This document shows, piece after piece, positions 1-8,694 of a stretch of 64,000 nt of DNA. The notes below the pieces were generated by a model. The model was not told where the DNA came from, searched no databases, and was given only the letters and a program-made list of their open reading frames with translations. A program made the position numbers and the translations under genes. How positions within the stretch are numbered: position 1 is the stretch's first letter; every line of letters begins with the position of its first letter. Origin of the DNA: Planctomycetota bacterium. GTDB taxonomy: Bacteria; Planctomycetota; B15-G4; SIAN01. The stretch is from contig JANQQL010000042.1 of the NCBI GenBank assembly GCA_028289345.1, positions 248,001 to 312,000 of the forward strand, read 5' to 3'.

Positions 1-1
1 G

Positions 2-1951
2 TTGAAGGAACTGATCGAAGCCACTCCCCATGCGACCGAGGAAATGGGAATCGCGGCGCTCAATATCGAACGGGCGGGGCCCCTGGCGGACTTTGCCAGC
101 GCCTACTTCGTCAAGGAAGTCGAGGTTCGCACCAAGTTGCTGGCCGAGTTGCGGGTCAAAACCCGGCTGCGCATGGTCAATGAGCTCTTGCTGAAGGAGC
201 GGCACATTCTCGACCTGGGACACAAGATCCAGGAAGAGATTCGAGAGAAAATCGAAGAGCGACAACGCGAGTTCTTCCTGCGGGAACAACTGCGTTCCAT
301 CCGTCGCGAACTGGGCGAAGAGAAAGACGAGCAAGCACTCGAGGTCGAAAGCTTCGAAAAGCAGCTCGAAGAAAAAGAGGTGCCCGATCACGTTCGCGAC
401 CGAGCTCGAGAAGAACTGCGTCGCTTGCGCGTGATCCCCCAGGAGAGTCCCGAGTCGGGACTGTTGCGTGGCTATCTCGAGTGGCTCTTGGGTTTGCCAT
501 GGGGATTGGAAACCACCGACACTCAAGACCTCGCCCACGCCCGTGACGTCCTCGAAGGCGACCACTCGGGTCTCGAGGAGATCAAGGAACGCATTGTCGA
601 GTTCCTGGCGGTTCGCCAACGAGTGCCTGGACACAAAGGGCAGATCCTGTGTTTCGCGGGGCCCCCGGGAGTGGGCAAGACGTCGTTGGGGCGTTCCATC
701 GCCGATGCTCTTGGTCGGAAGTTCATTCGAATCTCTCTCGGCGGAGTTCATGACGAAGCGGAGATCCGTGGTCACCGCCGCACCTACATCGGTTCCTTGC
801 CAGGAAGAATCGTCCGCGGTTTGAAGACGGCCGGCACGATGAACCCGGTGTTCGTGTTGGACGAACTTGACAAAGTGGGCCAGGACTTTCGCGGCGATCC
901 AAGTTCCGCATTGTTGGAGGTATTGGATCCCGAGCAGAACTCGACCTTCTCTGACCATTACTTGGAAGTGCCGGTCGACTTGTCACGGGTGTTCTTCATT
1001 GCGACGGCCAACGAGATCGGTGCGGTCCCGCCGGCTTTGCGCGACCGTCTCGAAGTGATCGAAATGTCCGGTTACGTCACCGAAGAGAAGCTCGACATCG
1101 CCCGCCACTTCCTGATTCCCAAACAACTGGAAAACCACGGCTTGAAGAGGAGTGAGCTGTCGATTCGCCCGGCGGTGGTTCGCACCATCGTGGAGCAGTA
1201 CACGCGGGAAGCGGGAGTGCGTGGACTCGAGAAGTCTTTGGCGCGGCTGTGTCGAAAGGCGGTCACCGTGCTGGCATCGGAGAAGGAGTCGCGGGTGTCG
1301 GTCACGACCCGCAACTTGACCGAGTACCTGGGCGTCCCGCGCTTTCCGAAAGAGCGTCGGCGCAAAGCCCTGTCTCCCGGGGTGGCGACGGGGCTGGCCT
1401 GGACTCCGGTGGGTGGCGAAGTCCTGGAGGTGCAGGTTCGAGAGCTGCCGAAGGCGGCGCGCTCGCTCGAGGTCACGGGCATGTTGGGGGATGTCATGCT
1501 GGAATCGGCTCGGATCGCCGTTTCCTTGGTGACTGGGCAGGCCAAGTCTCTCGAGGTTTCGTCCCCGAATCTCAAAGAGCAAGGCCTCCACATCCACGTG
1601 CCGGCGGGGGCGGTGAAGAAGGACGGTCCGTCTGCCGGGATCACCATGGCGACTGCGCTGGTCTCCTATCTGCGGCAGACTCCTGTTCGAGCCACTCTGG
1701 CCATGACCGGGGAAGTGACCTTGACTGGACAAGTCCTTGCCGTGGGCGGAATCCGCGACAAAATCCTGGCCGCCCGCCGCTATGGAATCACCGAGGTCGT
1801 CTTGCCGGCGCCGAATCGGCAGGACGTCGAGGAGATTCGCCCGGAACTGGTGAAAGGCATGAAGTTTCATTTCGTCGAAGAGTTCGACGAGGTGGTCGGT
1901 TTGGCGTTCCGAGGACAAAAAAGGGCGCGGGCCGGGGGAATCCGAGGATGA
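2..1951 (+). CDS. lon: ATP-dependent protease La (Lon), 5'-truncated by the window edge
   Basis: Cytosolic ATP-driven serine protease that unfolds and degrades damaged and regulatory proteins. 649 residues are visible against roughly 780-810 for a full Lon, so the missing part is most of the N-terminal substrate-binding domain; the TTG at base 2 is an artefact of the edge and not a real start. In order: a coiled-coil helical segment (residues about 50-130), an AAA+ module with Walker A GPPGVGKT at 220-227 and Walker B FVLDELDK, then the protease domain with the catalytic Ser in KDGPSAG (residue 544) and Lys in GIRDKILAA (residue 587). Both halves of the Ser-Lys dyad are intact, so the enzyme should be active. 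The lipoprotein gene downstream begins 37 bases after the stop, which suggests cotranscription. Confidence 0.97.
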   Translation: MKELIEATPHATEEMGIAALNIERAGPLADFASAYFVKEVEVRTKLLAELRVKTRLRMVNELLLKERHILDLGHKIQEEIREKIEERQREFFLREQLRSIRRELGEEKDEQALEVESFEKQLEEKEVPDHVRDRAREELRRLRVIPQESPESGLLRGYLEWLLGLPWGLETTDTQDLAHARDVLEGDHSGLEEIKERIVEFLAVRQRVPGHKGQILCFAGPPGVGKTSLGRSIADALGRKFIRISLGGVHDEAEIRGHRRTYIGSLPGRIVRGLKTAGTMNPVFVLDELDKVGQDFRGDPSSALLEVLDPEQNSTFSDHYLEVPVDLSRVFFIATANEIGAVPPALRDRLEVIEMSGYVTEEKLDIARHFLIPKQLENHGLKRSELSIRPAVVRTIVEQYTREAGVRGLEKSLARLCRKAVTVLASEKESRVSVTTRNLTEYLGVPRFPKERRRKALSPGVATGLAWTPVGGEVLEVQVRELPKAARSLEVTGMLGDVMLESARIAVSLVTGQAKSLEVSSPNLKEQGLHIHVPAGAVKKDGPSAGITMATALVSYLRQTPVRATLAMTGEVTLTGQVLAVGGIRDKILAARRYGITEVVLPAPNRQDVEEIRPELVKGMKFHFVEEFDEVVGLAFRGQKRARAGGIRG

Positions 1952-1988
1952 TGGGATGGCTTTCCTTTCGCTGGGCCGTGGAGACTTC

Positions 1989-3176
1989 ATGAACACTGAT
2001 CGCTGGACCCTCCGTGGTTTGCTCGTGGCGCTGACTTTTCCTGGAGCCGCGTGCTCGTCCGGACCCGAAGAGGTCGAGAAAACTCCCCAAGAGCTGGCTC
2101 GGGAGGCGGCTCGCCAAAGCGGCGCGTGGCGGAAGAAGCGCATGATGATGGCCACGAAGTCGGCGATCACACAACTCCTCGGGCAAGCCAGCGAACGGAC
2201 CGATGCCATTCGGTCTCAGTACGAAGAGGTGTTGAACACCGTGCAGAAAACCCTGCACCTCGAAGTCGCGGATCCTGTGCTGGAGCAGTACGGAGACACC
2301 GAGTGGGAGGTGTTCCGCACTCAGATCGACACCTTGCAGGAAGGAACCGAGTCGGCTCTGCAGGAGCTGCTCGACGACTACGGGCGACGCTTTTGGGGCA
2401 TTGCCGAGAGCGCTGCTCAGCGGGAACGCGGAAGCGAGGTCGGAACGCGGTCCGGTTACCAAGAACTGGATGATGTCGTCGAGGCATCCCTGGCCCAGCT
2501 CGAGCGTCAGGCCGACGTCGAGGGGGTCGACCAACTGGCGCGCACTCGGAAGAGTCAGCGGGTTGCTTTGGGTCGGAAGATCAAACACGAGGTCGAGGGA
2601 CTCGGGAAGTTCTTGTTGTTTGTCTCGGCTCCCGAGGATGTGAGGGACCTGCCGGTGCCGTCGCGGGCTCGGGACACCTCTGGTTTCGAGCGAATCGATC
2701 AGAGCATTGCTTGTGTGGCGGCGTTTCATCGCTCCGACGAAGCCATGGACACGCCGTTGCGGCTGGTGCAAGCGGTTCGCTATCGGGTCGAGCGGGGCGG
2801 CGTGATCTTGGAAGAGACCGAGTGGAAGTTCGATCCTCGGACCGGAGACGAGAACGGCGTCGTGCCTTTGGGCGACGTGGGCGACCCCGCCTATCTTGCC
2901 AGCCAACCAATGGTTCCGCTGATCGAGCGTGAATCGGCGGGGTTCGCGGCACTTCACAACCACACGCTCGTCGCGGAATACCGACTGCGGCTCGAAAATG
3001 CGGTGACCGGGGAAGAGCACGCCACCCTCGCCTGGCAAGCCGCATGGTTGATCGACTATCGCGGACAGCTGCGCGTCGACTTCTCTGAAACCGAGGAGCG
3101 CGTGGTCGAAGACGATCTGGTGATCTCTGACTTGCGTGCGGCCCAACTCTTGTCGCACGCTGAAACCCGGCGATGA
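1989..3176 (+). CDS. Unknown lipoprotein, Lon-linked
   Basis: 395 residues, no family recognised. The ATG at 1989 is preferred because GTGGAGA lies about five bases upstream and the protein then opens with a short basic segment, a hydrophobic stretch and a Cys in GAACSS that could be lipidated (a weak lipobox). An in-frame ATG at 1956 would add 11 residues. The first half is rich in charged, heptad-like helices (roughly residues 30-200), consistent with a coiled coil or helical bundle; the second half looks beta-rich. It ends in ATGA, sharing four bases with the TPR lipoprotein gene, so the two are probably translationally coupled. A periplasmic envelope role is inference from the export signal only. 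Confidence 0.8.
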   Translation: MNTDRWTLRGLLVALTFPGAACSSGPEEVEKTPQELAREAARQSGAWRKKRMMMATKSAITQLLGQASERTDAIRSQYEEVLNTVQKTLHLEVADPVLEQYGDTEWEVFRTQIDTLQEGTESALQELLDDYGRRFWGIAESAAQRERGSEVGTRSGYQELDDVVEASLAQLERQADVEGVDQLARTRKSQRVALGRKIKHEVEGLGKFLLFVSAPEDVRDLPVPSRARDTSGFERIDQSIACVAAFHRSDEAMDTPLRLVQAVRYRVERGGVILEETEWKFDPRTGDENGVVPLGDVGDPAYLASQPMVPLIERESAGFAALHNHTLVAEYRLRLENAVTGEEHATLAWQAAWLIDYRGQLRVDFSETEERVVEDDLVISDLRAAQLLSHAETRR

Positions 3177-4393
3177 GGTGGGTTCCGGTGCGGGGATGGA
3201 TGGCCGGCAGTCTGCTGGCGGCGATGGGTTGCTCGGACAACGTCTCTGAGTCTTCCCCGTCGGAGGCCAAGGTTCCCCACGGGCAGGACTCCGCACCGAC
3301 GACCCCTGCCGCGTCTGCGCCGACGGACCGAACTTCGGGACATTCCCAGTCCGTGTTGGACAAGGTTCTCGAACGACCGGTTGCCGGGGACTCGGACGCT
3401 GCCATGGCGCTCATGCAGCAAGCACGCCAGCTCATGGGCGTGGGGAGAACCAAGGAGGCGGCCGATTGCCTGACCCGAGCGGTTGAGGCCGATCCGGCGT
3501 CGATTCCCGCTCGCACTTTGTTCGGCGAGGTCATGTTGTATCCCGGCGGCCACAAGTCTCCCTCCATGGCGCTCGACTCGTTTCGCATGGTTCGCATGCT
3601 CGAACCGGACAACTTCTTTGGCTTGTTCGGGGAAGCCCGGGCGCGCTGTCATCTGAATGATGATGAGCGTTCCATGGAGTTGTTTGGTCAAGTTGCTCAG
3701 GTCCTGCAAAACAAGAAGATGACACTGACGCCACGTCATCAGGCGGACTTTGCGCGCTGTGTCGGACAACTTCACTATCGGGCGTCCCGCTGGGAGAAAG
3801 CGCTGGCCTCCCTGGACCGAGCCTTGCAAGCGTGGCCCGAGGATCGCCGCGCCATGTACTGGAAGACTTTGGTTCTGACTCGGATGGAGCGGTTCGAAGA
3901 TGCCTTGCAACAGGTGAATCAGGCGATCGAACGGAAGGCCGGAGAAGGCCGGATGCACTTCGCCCGTGCCGATGTCTTGCGACGCCTGGGGCGTTTGGAA
4001 GAAGCCGAGAAGGACCGCAAGGTTCACCAGATCCTTAGCCAGTTCGAAGACGACGACTCGCGGCGATTCCGCGAAGACGTGGATCGGCGAATCGATCTGC
4101 GCAAACAGCTGGTGGAGATCTATCCAGAGTATCGCGGGGGGCATCGTGCTTTGGGACGGGAATACCTCGACGGCGGGCGCCCCGCCCTTGCCGTGGAAAC
4201 CTTCACCGCCATGCTTGAGGAAGACCCGGACGATGCGGAAACCGAGTTCCTATTGGCCCAGGCCCATGCCGCGGCGGGGAATCTGGACGAAGCTCGCCGA
4301 ATGGCCCAGGAACTTCTCGACGCTCAGAAGATCCCTGAGCGGGTTCATCAGGACTTGTTGCGCCGAATTGATGAGGCGGCGAGTGGCTCCTGA
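3173..4393 (+). CDS. TPR-repeat lipoprotein
   Basis: 406 residues. The N-terminus has a clear type II signal with lipobox AAMGC, followed by a Ser/Pro/Thr-rich linker (to about residue 70). The rest is made of tetratricopeptide-like helix pairs, for example around MALMQQARQLMGVGRTKEAA and RASRWEKALASLDRALQAWP, with further repeats near the C-terminus (GRPALAVETFTAMLEEDPDD). TPR proteins act as protein-protein scaffolds; the partner is unknown. It overlaps the preceding lipoprotein by four bases and its 3' end overlaps the ASPIC/FG-GAP gene, so the three form one translationally coupled unit. Planctomycetes often place TPR proteins beside ASPIC proteins, which fits this context. Confidence 0.88.
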   Translation: MRWVPVRGWMAGSLLAAMGCSDNVSESSPSEAKVPHGQDSAPTTPAASAPTDRTSGHSQSVLDKVLERPVAGDSDAAMALMQQARQLMGVGRTKEAADCLTRAVEADPASIPARTLFGEVMLYPGGHKSPSMALDSFRMVRMLEPDNFFGLFGEARARCHLNDDERSMELFGQVAQVLQNKKMTLTPRHQADFARCVGQLHYRASRWEKALASLDRALQAWPEDRRAMYWKTLVLTRMERFEDALQQVNQAIERKAGEGRMHFARADVLRRLGRLEEAEKDRKVHQILSQFEDDDSRRFREDVDRRIDLRKQLVEIYPEYRGGHRALGREYLDGGRPALAVETFTAMLEEDPDDAETEFLLAQAHAAAGNLDEARRMAQELLDAQKIPERVHQDLLRRIDEAASGS

Positions 4394-6122
4394 AAGAGCT
4401 GGCGGTTGGCTCGCGGTTGCTCTGCTGTTGATCGGCTGTCAGCCGGACGAAGGGGAGGCGACCCCGGTCGAAACCGCCGTTTCTGCCGGGAAATCCACCG
4501 ATCCCGGCTCCGAGCGCTTTCGGTCGCGTCTTTCGGGAAGCGGTGTCACTTTCATCAATCGGCACGGCGGCGGTGGCGAAAAGCTCTTGCCGGAAACGAA
4601 TCTCGGGGGAGTGGCGATCTTCGATTACGACGGCGATGGCCGCATGGACATCTATTTCTGCCAGGGCGCGCCCTTTCCCGGGAATCCAGACCACGACAAA
4701 GTCGAGTATGTGGACGAGCTGTACCGGAATCTGGGGGACTTTCGTTTCGAGAACGTCACGGAAGCGACCGCGGCGGGGGAGCCTGGCTACACGTTCAGCG
4801 CGGTGTGCGTCGACTACGACGCCGATGGCGATCAGGACTTGTACCTTTGTAACTTGGGCGAGAACGTCCTGCTCGTGAACGACGGTGGGAAGTTTCGTCG
4901 GGTCGATGAGGCCGAGGGACTGGCGGGCCCCGCGTCCGATTGGTCGAGTGCGGCCTGCTTTGCCGATTTCGACGGGGACGGAGACCTGGACGTCTACGTC
5001 ACCAACTACGCCGTGTTCGACCTCGAAAACCCGAAGTGGTGCGGAAAGAAGATCACCCCGGAGCACCGCTCCTACTGCCATCCGGACGAGTTCGATGGCC
5101 AGGACGACCGCTGGTATCGGAACGACGGGTTGCAGGCGGGGGCCTGGAAGTTCGTCGAAGTGACGGCGGACATTCCCGTGACGGGAACCGGAGGAAAGGG
5201 ATTGGCGCTGGTCCCCTTCGACTACGACGACGATGGCGACGTGGATCTCTACGTCGCCAACGACTCCGTCGAGAACTTCCTGTGGATGAACGAAGGAGGT
5301 TTTCGCTTCGTGGAGTCCGCCTCGGCCCTGGGGGTGGCCATGAATGGTTCCGGACGCTCCGAGTCCTGCATGGGATCGGACGCCGCCGACGTCGACGGAG
5401 ACGGGGATCTGGATCTGTTCTCGGCCAACTTCGCCGAGGAAACCAACACTCTCTACACCAACGATGGACACTACTTCGTAGACGACACGACGTTCTCCGG
5501 ATTGGCCCAAGATTCGTTTTTGTGGGTCGGCTTCGGGGCTCGTTTCGTGGACTTTGACCTGGATGCCGACTTCGACTTGCTGCTCGCCAACGGTCACGTG
5601 ACAGACAACATCGAGCTTTACGACAACTTGCAGCATTACCTGCAACCCGCCCAGCTGTTCGAAAACATCGGCAAAGGCAAGTTCCGGCTGATCGAGGACG
5701 GGGCAGGCTCGTACTTCGGAGATCCGCGAGTCGGGCGCGGTCTCGCGCTCGGAGATCTGGACAACGACGGCGATCAAGACGCCGTGTTCGCCAACAACAA
5801 CTCCGCCCCGGAGATCCTCGAGAACCTCACCCTGAATCCAGGAGACGGCTCGCGTTGCTGGATCGGTCTCGATTTGCAGGCCCGCTCTCCCAATCTCGAC
5901 GCGCTCGGGGCCAAGGTGATCGTCTACGCCGAGCCCGGGAAACAGGTCCAAGAAGTCCGTGGCGGAACTTCGTATGCCGCCTACAGCGACACTCGTCTGG
6001 TGTTCGCCTTGCCCAAGGAAACCTTGGATCGAATCGAGATTCGTTGGCCGACCGGGGAAACCCAAACGGTCGAAAACCTCGAGCCAGGGAAATACCACAA
6101 GGTCATTCAGGAAACTCCCTAG
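4371..6122 (+). CDS. CRTAC1-like FG-GAP/ASPIC lipoprotein
   Basis: 583 residues. The signal peptide has an MRRR n-region and a textbook lipobox LLIGC. The body holds repeated FG-GAP/VCBS-type calcium-binding blades with DxDGDGxxD signatures, such as FDYDGDGRMDIYF, VDYDADGDQDLYLCN, FADFDGDGDLDVYVTNY and VDGDGDLDLFSANF, giving a predicted beta-propeller. The C-terminal ~80 residues match the UnbV/ASPIC domain (GAKVIVYAEPGKQVQEVRGG, IRWPTGETQTVENL). Such proteins are exported and probably bind ligand or partner proteins at the surface; no enzyme activity is established. The ATG at 4371 overlaps the TPR gene by 23 bases; an in-frame GTG at 4383 has the better ribosome site (GAGG six bases upstream) and is an equal alternative. 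Confidence 0.92.
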   Translation: MRRRVAPERAGGWLAVALLLIGCQPDEGEATPVETAVSAGKSTDPGSERFRSRLSGSGVTFINRHGGGGEKLLPETNLGGVAIFDYDGDGRMDIYFCQGAPFPGNPDHDKVEYVDELYRNLGDFRFENVTEATAAGEPGYTFSAVCVDYDADGDQDLYLCNLGENVLLVNDGGKFRRVDEAEGLAGPASDWSSAACFADFDGDGDLDVYVTNYAVFDLENPKWCGKKITPEHRSYCHPDEFDGQDDRWYRNDGLQAGAWKFVEVTADIPVTGTGGKGLALVPFDYDDDGDVDLYVANDSVENFLWMNEGGFRFVESASALGVAMNGSGRSESCMGSDAADVDGDGDLDLFSANFAEETNTLYTNDGHYFVDDTTFSGLAQDSFLWVGFGARFVDFDLDADFDLLLANGHVTDNIELYDNLQHYLQPAQLFENIGKGKFRLIEDGAGSYFGDPRVGRGLALGDLDNDGDQDAVFANNNSAPEILENLTLNPGDGSRCWIGLDLQARSPNLDALGAKVIVYAEPGKQVQEVRGGTSYAAYSDTRLVFALPKETLDRIEIRWPTGETQTVENLEPGKYHKVIQETP

Positions 6123-6308
6123 GTCTCCGCGAAAGAAGTCGCAATCGGTATGTGGTTCGCATCGCTTTGTGCTCCGAATCACTGCTGTTGGTTCTTGGGG
6201 TTTGACGAATAGGGAAACTCGCAGAATCGGTTTCTCGATTGCGGCGGAGCTTTTCCCAGAACCGGGAATGGGTTCCCAATCCGTTGGGCGGAGGAAGGGA
6301 GACTTGTC

Positions 6309-7604
6309 TTGATCGCGACAAAATTCTCAGTGGACCGACCGGAGCACCGTTCTGGTCGACGGGCAGTGGCGAGACTTCTCTTTGTGTCGACAGTTCTGTT
6401 GTCGTCTTCCCTCGTGCAAGCTCAAGAAGCGGAAGAAACCAAGGAAGAACTCACCCTGTGGGAAGCCCTGACTCAGGGAGACGCCAAGTTTTCGGTTCGC
6501 GGGCGTCTCGAGCTTGCCAATCAAGAGGGGCTGGCTCACTCCGAGGCGTGGACGGTGAGGACCTGGCTGGGATATGCGACCAAGTCCGCCCACGGTTTGT
6601 CCGGCTTCGTTCAGTTCGAAGACGTTCGTGCCGTGCGTGACGACCTGTTCAATGCCGCCGGTTTGAACGGTCAAGGCCGCCGAACGGTCGTTGCCGATCC
6701 CGAAGACACGGAACTCAATCAGGCCTATCTCGCCTACGACCTGGATTCGATGGATACCCGCTTCGTCTTGGGCCGACAGCAAATCGTGTTCGATGATTCG
6801 CGTTTCATTGGCGACGTGGTCTGGCGTCAGAACCAGCAGACCTATGACGCCTTTCGGGTGACGACCCATCCGCTTCCGGAGCTGGAGCTGACCTACGCCT
6901 ACCTCTGGGACGTGAATCGAATCTTCGGTCATGACTCCAACCGGGACTTCGAGTCGGACTCCCACTTGGTCCACCTCAACTACGACCTTCCGGGAAACCT
7001 GGGGAAGTTCGTCGCGTTCGGATACTTCTTGCGCATTCCCAACTCCAAAGTCACTTCGTCAGACACCTACGGCTTCCGCTGGACTGGCAGTCGACCCCTG
7101 GATGACGATGAATCTTTCAGCCTCGCCCACGAGCTGAGCTACGCGTACCAGAAAGATGGGCGAAGCAGCCCGCTCAGCTACAGCACTCACTACTTCCATG
7201 CGTCGGCCACCGTGGACTTCGAGAAGAAGATCGCGTTCGGTGCGGGCTGGGAAGAGCTGGGAAGCGATTCCGGACGAATCGGATTCGCGACACCGCTTGC
7301 GACGGCCCACAAGTTCAACGGATGGGCGGATGCCTTCCTGATCACGCCCACCACCGGACTCGAAGACGCCTACTTCTTCGTGTCGGGCAAGCTGCCGGGA
7401 AACATCAACGGCAAGCTGATCTACCATCGCTTCCAGGAAGAGCATGGCGGGCACCGGTTGGGCGGGGAATACAACTGGATCATGACCAAGAAGATCAACA
7501 ACAACTGGTCCGTCCTCTCCAAGTTCGCTTACTTCGATGGCAGCACGTCCCGCGGACTGGCGGATCGTGTTCGCTGGTGGTTGCAGACGACGGTGAGGTT
7601 CTGA
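6309..7604 (+). CDS. Alginate-export-type outer-membrane porin
   Basis: 431 residues. TTG start with a GAGGAAGGGAG ribosome site about nine bases upstream. A cleavable signal peptide ends near LVQAQEA. The mature part alternates short amphipathic strands, including FVLGRQQIVFDDSRFIGDVV, which is characteristic of the alginate_exp porin family, and ends in a terminal Phe (TTVRF), the usual outer-membrane barrel assembly signal. It is expected to form a monomeric beta-barrel that passes anionic sugars or other solutes; the actual substrate cannot be read from sequence. It stands alone, 186 bases after the ASPIC gene, and is the clearest proof in the window of an outer membrane. Confidence 0.87.
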   Translation: MIATKFSVDRPEHRSGRRAVARLLFVSTVLLSSSLVQAQEAEETKEELTLWEALTQGDAKFSVRGRLELANQEGLAHSEAWTVRTWLGYATKSAHGLSGFVQFEDVRAVRDDLFNAAGLNGQGRRTVVADPEDTELNQAYLAYDLDSMDTRFVLGRQQIVFDDSRFIGDVVWRQNQQTYDAFRVTTHPLPELELTYAYLWDVNRIFGHDSNRDFESDSHLVHLNYDLPGNLGKFVAFGYFLRIPNSKVTSSDTYGFRWTGSRPLDDDESFSLAHELSYAYQKDGRSSPLSYSTHYFHASATVDFEKKIAFGAGWEELGSDSGRIGFATPLATAHKFNGWADAFLITPTTGLEDAYFFVSGKLPGNINGKLIYHRFQEEHGGHRLGGEYNWIMTKKINNNWSVLSKFAYFDGSTSRGLADRVRWWLQTTVRF

Positions 7605-7709
7605 GAGAACGGAAGCGCGGCGGCGGCAAGCGGAGGGGGATTCCGGGGAGGGCATGACAGACTCTCGGGCATGGCTTGATTGCCCGAGGGCTTGGGATCG
7701 GAGTTCGAG

Positions 7710-8693
7710 ATGGCTCTCCTGGAAACCCGCTACTTGGGGCAAACGCTGGCCAATCCGCTGGTGGCATCCGCCTCGCCTCTCACGCGCGAACTGGTCTCGG
7801 TTCGGGAACTGGAGGACGCCGGCGTTTCCGCGGTCGTCGTCCAGTCCTTCTTCCAGGAAGAGATCTCTTACCTGGGAGTTCAGCGAGGCAGATCCAAGGA
7901 GCTGGATCCTTACGGGGGAGAACTGTCCTTCTTTCCCGAACCCCTGCCGGGTTCCTTCGGACCGGAAGAGCACATCGAACGAGTGCAGAGGATTTGCGAG
8001 TCGGTTCAGATTCCGGTCATCGCCAGCGTCAATGGAACCACCGGCGGAGCTTGGCTGGAATACACGAGTGCACTGGAGTCGGTGGGTGTCGCAGCGATCG
8101 AGTTGAATATCCACTCGGTGCCTGCCGATCCCGAGGTCAGTGCGACTCAGGTGGAGCAGGAGCTGCTCGCGGCGGTGCGTCAAGTGCGTGCCGAAGTCAG
8201 CGTGCCGCTCTCCGTGAAGCTATCTCCGTTCTACAGCGCATTGGCTCACCTGTGCCGGTCTTTGGTGGATGCCGGCGCGGACGGGCTGGTGCTGTTCAAT
8301 CGTTTCTATCAGCCGGACCTGGACCTGCGTACGTTCAAGGTCAGCCTGAACTTGCAGCTTTCGGATTCCTGGGAACTTCGATTGCCGCTGCGCTGGATCG
8401 CGATTTTGCGGGACGTCCTTTCGTGCCATTTCGCCGCGACCACCGGAATCCAATCGTCGTCGGACGTCTTGAAGCTGATCGCAGCGGGGGCAGACGTGAC
8501 GATGTTGTGCTCGGTGCTGATGAATGAGGGGCCGGCGAAGGTCGGACGCTTGCTGCAAGGGCTCGAAACTTGGCTGGATCAGAACGGCTACGAATCCTTG
8601 AATGATCTTCGCGCTGTGGCGAGCCAGCGTCATTGCTCGAATCCAGCCGCGTTCGAGCGGGCCAACTATATGCGAATGATTCGCCCCGCTTGA
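7710..8693 (+). CDS. Dihydroorotate dehydrogenase-like flavoprotein
   Basis: 327 residues, predicted TIM-barrel. The ATG at 7710 is chosen because CGGAG precedes it by six bases and the protein then opens with the family's typical MALLETRYLGQTLANPLVAS; a TTG at 7680 is less likely. Recognisable parts are the N-terminal ANPLVASASPLT loop, ASVNGTTGGAWLEY, LSVKLSPFYS and the C-terminal phosphate-binding region TTGIQSSSDVLKLIAAGADV. It belongs to the DHOD-like family often found beside pyruvate:ferredoxin oxidoreductase rather than to the main pyrimidine pathway, so assigning it as pyrD would be unsafe. It converges on the next gene with one base between the two stop codons. Confidence 0.88.
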   Translation: MALLETRYLGQTLANPLVASASPLTRELVSVRELEDAGVSAVVVQSFFQEEISYLGVQRGRSKELDPYGGELSFFPEPLPGSFGPEEHIERVQRICESVQIPVIASVNGTTGGAWLEYTSALESVGVAAIELNIHSVPADPEVSATQVEQELLAAVRQVRAEVSVPLSVKLSPFYSALAHLCRSLVDAGADGLVLFNRFYQPDLDLRTFKVSLNLQLSDSWELRLPLRWIAILRDVLSCHFAATTGIQSSSDVLKLIAAGADVTMLCSVLMNEGPAKVGRLLQGLETWLDQNGYESLNDLRAVASQRHCSNPAAFERANYMRMIRPA

Positions 8694-8694
8694 G

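Noticed and set aside
983..3296. Long - strand frames opposite lon and the lipoprotein genes
   Set aside because: No domains, and they overlap genes supported by motif and lipobox evidence.
4203..6182. 659-codon open frame on the - strand
   Set aside because: Antisense shadow of the ASPIC/FG-GAP gene; its Val/Asp-rich content mirrors the calcium loops of the real protein.
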